Origin: Pseudomonadota bacterium
Lineage (GTDB): Bacteria; Desulfobacterota; Desulfobacteria; Desulfobacterales; Desulfobacteraceae
Length of the DNA: 6,859 bases
Direction: 5' to 3'
Assembly: GCA_018812385.1 (NCBI GenBank)
Contig: JAHJDU010000643.1
Span: 1 to 6,859, forward strand
Of the stretch, positions 1-4,278 are shown piece by piece (the stretch's first letter is position 1; every line of letters starts with the position of its first letter). The notes beneath the pieces are model-generated. The model saw nothing but the letters and a program-made list of their open reading frames with translations, was not told where the DNA came from and searched no databases. A program made the translations under genes and the position numbers.

Positions 1-202
1 CCAGGACGTTGCAGCTTCGTGGCTTGGAAAATATAAAACAGGTTTTCAGATCGCAGCCATAATACCATTGACCATGCATTACAATTATATCGGCATTAAC
101 TTTAATGCCATTGGTATGTTTTTTCTTTATGGCGCATTGATTTTTACTATCTGGTCGGGAATTGATTATTTTGTCAAGGCGAGAAAATTTCTTTTGCTTT
201 AA
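1..202 (+). CDS. pgsA: CDP-diacylglycerol–glycerol-3-phosphate 3-phosphatidyltransferase, C-terminal part (partial)
   Basis: This is the last 66 codons of a gene that enters from the left edge, read from base 2 to a TAA at 200-202. The peptide starts QDVAASWLGKYKTGFQIAAI. It has the GK-x-KT-x-x-Q segment seen near the C-terminus of PgsA-type CDP-alcohol phosphatidyltransferases, followed by a hydrophobic stretch, a second membrane span (FFLYGALIFTIWSGIDYF) and a short basic tail (KARKF). In the family this integral membrane enzyme condenses CDP-diacylglycerol with glycerol-3-phosphate to give phosphatidylglycerophosphate, the precursor of phosphatidylglycerol. The catalytic CDP-alcohol motif lies upstream of the window, so activity cannot be judged. 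A pgsA gene directly before tRNA-Gly and tRNA-Cys is an arrangement I recall from other proteobacteria, which supports the call. Another CDP-alcohol transferase remains possible. Confidence 0.8.
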   Translation, partial: QDVAASWLGKYKTGFQIAAIIPLTMHYNYIGINFNAIGMFFLYGALIFTIWSGIDYFVKARKFLLL

Positions 203-203
203 A

Positions 204-233
204 TTGATGTGGACAAATTTGATATTGACAAAT
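204..233 (+). repeat. 15-bp tandem duplication over the tRNA promoter -35 element
   Basis: TTGATGTGGACAAAT (204-218) is followed directly by TTGATATTGACAAAT (219-233), identical at 13 of 15 positions. Only the second copy contains the consensus TTGACA. The first copy starts two bases after the pgsA stop codon. Confidence 0.7.
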
Positions 234-253
234 TCAGTGTCTAAGTATATAAA
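225..253 (+). promoter_or_regulatory. sigma-70 promoter for the tRNA-Gly/tRNA-Cys operon
   Basis: A perfect TTGACA (225-230) is followed by a 17-base spacer and TATAAA (248-253). Transcription would start near 260, about ten bases before the first tRNA. The -35 element lies in the second copy of a 15-bp tandem duplication (204-233). Confidence 0.8.
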
Positions 254-270
254 ATTCTTTTGTTTGCTGG

Positions 271-345
271 GCGGGAATAACTCAGTGGTAGAGTGCGACC
301 TTGCCAAGGTCGAAGTCGCGAGTTCAACTCCCGTTTCCCGCTCCA
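271..345 (+). tRNA. tRNA-Gly(GCC)
   Basis: This is a complete cloverleaf of 75 bases including an encoded CCA (343-345). The acceptor stem GCGGGAA (271-277) pairs with TTCCCGC (335-341), with U342 as discriminator. The anticodon stem CGACC/GGTCG closes the loop TTGCCAA with anticodon GCC at 303-305. The D arm is ACTC/GAGT, and the T loop TTCAACT is normal. One oddity is that the T stem GCGAG/CCCGT contains an A·C mismatch (A321·C331) and a closing G·U pair. The gene is co-transcribed with tRNA-Cys eight bases downstream. Confidence 0.96.
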
Positions 346-353
346 TAAAACAA

Positions 354-428
354 GGCGGCTTGGCCAAGTGGTAAGGCGACGGCCTGCAAAGCCGTTATTC
401 TCCGGTTCAAATCCGGAAGCCGCCTCCA
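354..428 (+). tRNA. tRNA-Cys(GCA)
   Basis: This is a complete cloverleaf of 75 bases with encoded CCA (426-428). The acceptor stem GGCGGCT (354-360) pairs perfectly with AGCCGCC (418-424), with U425 as discriminator as expected for tRNA-Cys. The anticodon stem ACGGC/GCCGT closes the loop CTGCAAA with GCA at 386-388. The T arm TCCGG/CCGGA is perfect. It is the last gene of the small tRNA operon and is followed by a terminator. Confidence 0.97.
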
Positions 429-438
429 TAATAAATTC

Positions 439-472
439 AAGGGTCTTGGAAGTTTTTCAAGACCCTTTTTTT
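439..472 (+). terminator. intrinsic terminator of the tRNA operon
   Basis: A 10-bp stem AAGGGTCTTG (439-448) / CAAGACCCTT (458-467) with a 9-base loop runs into a T tract (466-472). It begins ten bases after the tRNA-Cys CCA end, where it would end the tRNA transcript. Confidence 0.92.
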
Positions 473-605
473 ATGAGTTGAAAATTAACTTCCAACCGTA
501 TTTCCAACCCTCACCCCACAAGCTTGAATGGTTTCAAAAGGTAATAAATCTTTCAAACCCTATCTGCAAAAGCTACAAAAGGATTAAAAGCTGGACAGGG
601 GGATA
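473..605. other. AT-rich intergenic stretch with no recognised gene
   Basis: No reading frame with a credible start signal is visible here on either strand. The only structure is a short direct repeat of TTCCAACC near 490-511, a related form of which (CCAACCGTTATTT) recurs at 779-791. I looked for a second copy of the tRNA-Cys 3' end, which would mark an integration site, and found none in the window. Confidence 0.5.
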
Positions 606-634
606 TTGATAAAAACTTGTTGAATCTTTATAAA
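606..634 (+). promoter_or_regulatory. candidate sigma-70 promoter upstream of the 23-codon reading frame
   Basis: TTGATA (606-611), a 17-base spacer and TATAAA (629-634) form a good match to the sigma-70 consensus. It lies about 65 bases before the ATG at 700. Confidence 0.5.
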
Positions 635-699
635 TCTTTTATATTAAAGAAAATCCTCACACGACAGCTTTTTCTAACCATAATGGGAGGCATAATAAA

Positions 700-771
700 A
701 TGCTGCTGGACGAAATTATAAAAAGAATTCACAACCTCACACTCGAACAACAAAAGGAAGTCATGGAATAA
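700..771 (+). pseudogene. 23-codon reading frame, probable stump of a truncated gene
   Basis: The frame starts at ATG 700, has a clear GGGAGG Shine-Dalgarno site at 685-690 (nine bases upstream) and ends with TAA at 769-771. The product begins MLLDEIIKRIHNLTLEQQ and ends KEVME. The pattern of an amphipathic helix followed by L-x-x-E-Q-Q-K-E-V resembles the N-terminus of several small bacterial proteins of the DUF2281 or PilZ-associated type, in which this opening helix leads into a longer chain. Here it is cut off by a stop. The frame stays open for only ten codons after that stop and shows no recognisable domain. A promoter and ribosome site that match consensus this well, feeding so short a product, suggest gene decay. 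A genuine micropeptide cannot be excluded. It converges on the kinase gene on the other strand. Confidence 0.4.
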
Positions 772-868
772 ATTAATCCCAACCGTTATTTGCTGTCATA
801 GATAAAAAGAATTGTTTCTGTTCCATGGGATGTTCTTCAATTGCAGATTCTGATCCTTGTTCTGGAAG

Positions 869-2419
869 CTAGTTAACTGTTGGGAACAATATGGTAAAGT
901 CAGTCCCTTTCCCGGGTTTACTGTTTACAAATATGTACCCTTTATGATTTTTAACAATACCATGAACCACAGAAAGTCCCATTCCTGTTCCGTGACCTTT
1001 TTTCTTTGTTGTAAAAAAGGGTTCAAAAATACGTTTTACAATATGGGGTGGCATCCCTTCACCCGTATCCGCTACACTGAGCTTCAGATAAGTTCCAGGT
1101 ACCAAATCCTGATTATATTTGATAGACGAATGATCAACTATCTCCTCGCTTAATGACACGGTCACTTCTCCACCAGTTTTCTTAATGGCATGGCTTGCAT
1201 TGATGCACAGATTCATGACCACTTGGTGGATCTGGGTTGACTCTCCCATTATAGTGGAATTACAATTAAGATTTTCGGTTATAGTAATAGCTTTTGGCAA
1301 AGATGCCCGAAGTAGTTTCAGGGCCTCCTTGACTATAATATTAATCTGAACAGAGCTGAATTTATTTTCAGATTGACAAGTATAGGTCAGGATTTGATTA
1401 ATCAAATCCTTGGCCCTGTCAGATGCATCCAGAAGCATATTCAAGTACGCATGCTGTTTTGAATCTTTCGGGGCATCCAATTTGGCAAGTTCTGCAAATC
1501 CAACAATACCTCCCAGAATATTATTAAAATCATGAGCAATGCCGCTTGCCAGAGTTCCAATGGATCGGACTCGTTCTGATTCCGCCACTTTTTTTTCAAT
1601 AAGCTTCTCTTTTTCTATACGATTCTGAATGGTTTTGAGCAACATGGCATTTTCAATGGCAATGGCTGCATGATGAGAAAAAATGCTCAATAATAAGGCA
1701 TCTTCTTCGTTAAAACAATCGTCATTTTTTTTGTTGATAACCTCCAACACCCCAATTAGCCTTCGGTGAGATCTCATAGGAACACAGAGCAGAGATTTGC
1801 TTTCAATGCCGCTCATATCATCAATCTGCGAATAAAACCGAGGATCTTTTTTAGTATCTGATACCAAAGCATACTGCTGATTTTCTAAAACCCATCCAGC
1901 CACGCCAACTCCGGGTGGTATTCTGACATCCTTTAATTCTTCGGTGTTTGGACCAGTGGGAACACAGAACACTAATTCGCCGGTTTTTTCATCAAGAATC
2001 ATTAAAGTACTGTTCGTGGCATCTGTTACGATATTAGCATACTTCATAATCAGGGACAAAACTTCTACGATATCAATGGTAGAATTAATAATAAATCCAA
2101 CTTTAAGTGCAGTGGCAAGCTTTTCACTGCTCAGTTGGCATAAATTCTTATCCTGCCTGTTTTGGATTTCAAGTGCCGGGGCCAGCTGCCCCTCTTCTAT
2201 AAACCCTTTTTGCATCAAGATTTGTCCAAGCATAGGTATATCTTCATTTTTTTTTATCCGATTCTTGGAAATCAATTCTGCCCGGTCAAAATCCGATTCA
2301 ACAATAATGTCTGTAATAAAACTCTGTTGAAACTGCAACGCTTCATCCAGTTGTGCACGTGAAACAAATCCGATGGTCGTAAGAATATCACCCAAAAGGT
2401 GAAAATTTATATTATTCAT
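869..2419 (-). CDS. soluble sensor histidine kinase: MshEN-like repeats – GAF – HisKA – HATPase
   Basis: This is a 516-residue protein with no signal peptide or membrane span, so it is probably cytoplasmic. The N-terminus carries two related blocks, LGDILTTIGFVSRAQLDEAL (about 9-28) and LGQILMQKGFIEEGQLAPAL (64-83). They have the L-G-x-I-L-x-x-x-G-F/hydrophobic-x-x-x-Q-L pattern of the MshEN/GspE N-terminal domain, some members of which bind c-di-GMP. A GAF domain follows (about 105-262). The kinase core has an H-box with phospho-acceptor His296 (IAHDFNN), an N-box (N403/N407), a G1 box DTGEG (451-455), an F-box FEPFFT and a G2 box GHGTGMGL (475-482), so all catalytic motifs are present. No receiver domain or response regulator gene is in view. 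It would autophosphorylate in response to a cytosolic ligand, which is unknown. The start is supported by AAGGGG at 2426-2431. The frame stays open for 31 codons past the TAG stop. Confidence 0.93.
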   Translation of the reverse strand: MNNINFHLLGDILTTIGFVSRAQLDEALQFQQSFITDIIVESDFDRAELISKNRIKKNEDIPMLGQILMQKGFIEEGQLAPALEIQNRQDKNLCQLSSEKLATALKVGFIINSTIDIVEVLSLIMKYANIVTDATNSTLMILDEKTGELVFCVPTGPNTEELKDVRIPPGVGVAGWVLENQQYALVSDTKKDPRFYSQIDDMSGIESKSLLCVPMRSHRRLIGVLEVINKKNDDCFNEEDALLLSIFSHHAAIAIENAMLLKTIQNRIEKEKLIEKKVAESERVRSIGTLASGIAHDFNNILGGIVGFAELAKLDAPKDSKQHAYLNMLLDASDRAKDLINQILTYTCQSENKFSSVQINIIVKEALKLLRASLPKAITITENLNCNSTIMGESTQIHQVVMNLCINASHAIKKTGGEVTVSLSEEIVDHSSIKYNQDLVPGTYLKLSVADTGEGMPPHIVKRIFEPFFTTKKKGHGTGMGLSVVHGIVKNHKGYIFVNSKPGKGTDFTILFPTVN

Positions 2420-2462
2420 TCCGACACCCCTTATTCTCCAATGTTTTGTGGCCTTTCGGTTA

Positions 2463-2492
2463 ATTATCCATTTCGAACTTTATCTACATCAA
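2463..2492 (-). promoter_or_regulatory. candidate promoter of the histidine kinase gene
   Basis: Read on the minus strand, TTGATG (2487-2492), an 18-base spacer and GATAAT (2463-2468) form a fair sigma-70 match about 45 bases before the kinase ATG. It is weaker than the tRNA promoter. Confidence 0.35.
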
Positions 2493-2552
2493 ATATGAAG
2501 TTTTTCCAAAAAATTTTCTATGGCCGCCTTGCGTGATCTCTTACATATCTTT

Positions 2553-2657
2553 CTAAAATCCTGGGATTCCAATAGGGCCAGGGAGATCGGGGATACAACA
2601 TCCTGAAAACGAGATCGTAATAAGCAAGATAAGTGTTAAAACTACCATCAGTTTCAT
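2553..2657 (-). CDS. very small lipoprotein, 34 residues
   Basis: The frame runs from ATG at 2655-2657 to TAG at 2553-2555. It has an ideal AGGAGG Shine-Dalgarno site seven bases upstream (2665-2670). The protein is MKLMVVLTLILLITISFSGC followed by CIPDLPGPIGIPGF. A short basic start, a hydrophobic core and a lipobox-like FSGC place the lipidation cysteine at residue 20. The mature part would be only 15 residues: Cys-Cys, then a Pro/Gly-rich tail (PDLPGP, GIPGF). Phe at the -3 position of the lipobox is less usual than Leu. It would be a lipid-anchored peptide on the inner or outer membrane; the function is unknown. A longer overlapping frame (2518-2712) is a shadow, because it lacks a ribosome site and has no plausible signal. 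The gene sits between the kinase and an exported orphan protein, and tandem repeats lie upstream of it. Confidence 0.72.
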   Translation of the reverse strand: MKLMVVLTLILLITISFSGCCIPDLPGPIGIPGF

Positions 2658-2664
2658 TTTGATG

Positions 2665-2670
2665 CCTCCT
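2665..2670 (-). promoter_or_regulatory. Shine-Dalgarno site AGGAGG of the small lipoprotein gene
   Basis: A perfect AGGAGG on the minus strand, seven bases before the ATG at 2657, decides between the lipoprotein frame and the longer overlapping frame. Confidence 0.8.
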
Positions 2671-2761
2671 AAAAGCATAACCAGTTAAAGTAAAGTTCTG
2701 AATATCATTCATTTCTGAACGTTATTCGAGCGCTGTTTTAATGAGAAATTACTGGTGCTGC

Positions 2762-2829
2762 TGGTTTAGCAAAATTTTGTTAATGGTTTAGCAAAACTTT
2801 GTTTAATGGTTAAGAAAAATTATTGTTCA
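2762..2829. repeat. three imperfect 22-23 bp tandem repeats with palindromic cores
   Basis: On the plus strand three units follow one another: 2762-2783, 2784-2806 and 2807-2829. Units 1 and 2 share TGGTTTAGCAAAA-(t/c)-TTTGTT and differ at one substitution plus one inserted T. Unit 3 is more diverged (TGGTTAAGAAAAATTATTG). Unit 1 contains the perfect palindrome CAAAATTTTG, and unit 2 the near-palindrome CAAAACTTTG. The array lies between the exported-protein gene and the small lipoprotein gene, about 105-170 bases upstream of the lipoprotein ATG. That position and the spacing of about two helical turns would suit a regulator binding site array. Confidence 0.65.
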
Positions 2830-2855
2830 TGAAATTAAAAAAATTCATTTTCCAA

Positions 2856-3371
2856 CTATAAAATAAGCAGGCCTGCCAAGTTGTTGTCCAGGGGATAACT
2901 CTGACCATTAATGGTTATATATCCGTTTATTGCTATGAGTTCTAAAGTCGTGAGGCTAAGGTTTACCTCCACTTGACTGTAATAAACCTCGTAAAGCTGA
3001 CCTTCATAGGTAACATTAATGGGGCCGCCATCCATAGTAATTTTAATATAGGTCGGGGAGAGTAATGAGTCAAACTCAAGAGTTGTGCTGACAGTGCCAT
3101 TACATACAAGACCCGGGGCTGTTTGATAATCAGTATAAATAAAGGTAAAATTCCCTGAACTATTACAAAAACTTCCATTCACTTGGCATGAACCACCATA
3201 ATCGCCAGGAAGGTTAACGGAAAGAGGATAACAGGCCTGGAAAAATGCAATGTTCTCTTCTTCTGAATTGGTTCTGATAAAATCTGATAAAGTATTAGAA
3301 AACTGTCCTGCTTGAACCTGGGTTGCCACACCCATTATTAAAAAAAGAAATAAAAAAAAGGTTTTCTTCAT
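2856..3371 (-). CDS. exported protein of unknown function with four cysteines
   Basis: This is a 171-residue protein. The start at 3371 is chosen over an ATG nine codons upstream (3398) because AGGAGGG (3376-3382) lies four bases before it and a textbook signal peptide begins there: MKKTFFLFLFLIMGVATQVQ, with likely cleavage after Ala21 (VQA/G). The mature chain is acidic and β-strand-like, rich in Thr, Ser, Asn and Tyr. Its cysteines at 47, 62, 69 and 90 could form two disulfides in the periplasm or outside the cell. The C-terminal half alternates short hydrophobic strands and turns (for example YITINGQSYPLDNNLAG). There is no transmembrane segment, lipobox or recognisable catalytic motif, and I do not recognise the family. 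It is flanked by the cyclic-nucleotide-binding gene upstream and the small lipoprotein downstream, each with enough spacing for its own promoter, so it need not be in an operon. Confidence 0.75.
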   Translation of the reverse strand: MKKTFFLFLFLIMGVATQVQAGQFSNTLSDFIRTNSEEENIAFFQACYPLSVNLPGDYGGSCQVNGSFCNSSGNFTFIYTDYQTAPGLVCNGTVSTTLEFDSLLSPTYIKITMDGGPINVTYEGQLYEVYYSQVEVNLSLTTLELIAINGYITINGQSYPLDNNLAGLLIL

Positions 3372-3375
3372 GATT

Positions 3376-3382
3376 CCCTCCT
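3376..3382 (-). promoter_or_regulatory. Shine-Dalgarno site AGGAGGG deciding the start of the exported protein
   Basis: AGGAGGG lies four bases before ATG 3371 on the minus strand. The alternative ATG at 3398 has AAAGGAG only about one base away, which is too close to be used. Confidence 0.75.
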
Positions 3383-3425
3383 GTTCTCGTGGCTGCATTC
3401 TCCTTTTATTTCACGGGTACTTTTC

Positions 3426-3454
3426 ACCATACTGAGAATAATCACAAAAAACAA
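3426..3454 (-). promoter_or_regulatory. weak candidate promoter of the exported-protein gene
   Basis: On the minus strand, TTGTTT (3449-3454), a 17-base spacer and TATGGT (3426-3431) lie about 55 bases before the ATG. Both hexamers deviate from consensus, so this is tentative. Confidence 0.25.
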
Positions 3455-3485
3455 TGGATAAATGGATAAATATTTGCAAGATATA

Positions 3486-3502
3486 CAAGGTCCTTTACCT
3501 TG
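3486..3502. repeat. inverted repeat between the cNMP-binding gene and the exported-protein gene
   Basis: CAAGGT (3486-3491) and ACCTTG (3497-3502) form a perfect 6-bp inverted repeat around a 5-base centre. No T tract follows on either strand, so it is not a standard terminator. An AT-only palindrome AAATTTAAATTT (3508-3519) lies next to it. It could be a weak transcript end or an operator. Confidence 0.4.
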
Positions 3503-3553
3503 CTCCGAAATTTAAATTTGTTGTTGTGTACCTTTTATTTTGTTCTTTTTCAT

Positions 3554-4249
3554 CTATTCTTCAAGTTCTGAGATGGTATGACTGGCAGCTCTTAGTCTTT
3601 CTGCAGTAATACGCGCAATTGCCGCATACAAATTTAATGTAATTTCTGGGTAATCATTTTTTAATTTATAAAAATTAGCACTGCTCAATTTGAAACAGGT
3701 GGAAAGTTCACGGGCAATTATATCTGCTGACCTCGGTGACCCATCTATCAGAGACATTTCACCGAACATCGAACCAAATGTGCTTGTTAGCAATCTTTTT
3801 TTGCGTTCTTTCGAGATCGGGATAATGACGTCCACCGATCCTTTAACCAGGAAAAATATGGATTTTTCAGTATCACCAAAGGATATTATTTTTTCATCTG
3901 CACGAAAATTTACCTTTTCGAGATAGTTTGAAATAATCCTACTCTCCTTTTCATTAATTCCTTTATATTTAAAGAACTCATCCAGAGAGATTTCCTGGGG
4001 CAAATTAAGTTCATCTTTATGTTTTTCTAATATACTATCTTCAAAGTATTCTACGGCAAGGCTAGTGTCGGAGAAGAATCTTTCTTTTCCAAAAATAGAA
4101 ACCAATCCTTCTTCTGAAAGCAGACCCCATTGATTGCTGTGAAGATCCATATAACTCATGGCGAGTTCGATTTTTTTTTGTTTGAATAATAAATATGTTT
4201 GTCCGAGGACTTGACATCCGGTGCTGTCGATCCTGTTAATTCGTTTCAT
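3554..4249 (-). CDS. STAS C-terminal remnant plus cyclic-nucleotide-binding domain; 3' half of a split SulP gene
   Basis: This is a 231-residue frame. Residues 1-75 are not a normal protein start. They carry the conserved STAS loop IDSTG (7-11) followed by the later STAS strands and helices, that is, the part missing from the SulP frame upstream. Residues about 90-225 form a Crp-type cyclic-nucleotide-binding domain with a complete phosphate-binding cassette FGEMSLIDGSPRSA (162-175), including Glu164 and Arg173, so cAMP or cGMP binding is plausible. No DNA-binding helix-turn-helix follows. The ATG at 4249 has no well-placed Shine-Dalgarno site; an AGGAGGGG lies more than 20 bases upstream. 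The frame is open further upstream to 4306 and encodes the bridging STAS residues IDKVVKEGGQYIVLD. In intact relatives this module is the cytosolic regulatory tail of the transporter. Here it is separated by a -1 shift, so independent expression is uncertain. Confidence 0.85.
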   Translation of the reverse strand: MKRINRIDSTGCQVLGQTYLLFKQKKIELAMSYMDLHSNQWGLLSEEGLVSIFGKERFFSDTSLAVEYFEDSILEKHKDELNLPQEISLDEFFKYKGINEKESRIISNYLEKVNFRADEKIISFGDTEKSIFFLVKGSVDVIIPISKERKKRLLTSTFGSMFGEMSLIDGSPRSADIIARELSTCFKLSSANFYKLKNDYPEITLNLYAAIARITAERLRAASHTISELEE

Positions 4250-4278
4250 ATCAAGAACAATATATTGTCCCCCCTCCT

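Noticed and set aside
162..481. Reading frames across the tRNA genes on both strands
   Set aside because: They are translations of the two tRNA genes and the terminator and have no ribosome sites.
400..560. Integration site (att) of a mobile element at the tRNA-Cys 3' end
   Set aside because: No second copy of the tRNA 3' end and no integrase gene are visible in the window.
2518..2712. 64-codon minus-strand frame over the lipoprotein region
   Set aside because: It overlaps the 34-codon lipoprotein frame in another register, lacks a Shine-Dalgarno site at its ATG and reads as a Tyr/Arg/Pro-rich sequence without domain features.
2867..2876. GCAGGCCTGC palindrome as a terminator of the exported-protein gene
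   Set aside because: It lies within the last codons of the gene, has no loop and is not followed by a T tract on the minus strand.
3372..3398. Upstream ATG (3398) as start of the exported protein
   Set aside because: Its purine-rich site is about one base from the ATG, and the nine extra residues precede a perfect signal peptide that has its own well-placed Shine-Dalgarno site.
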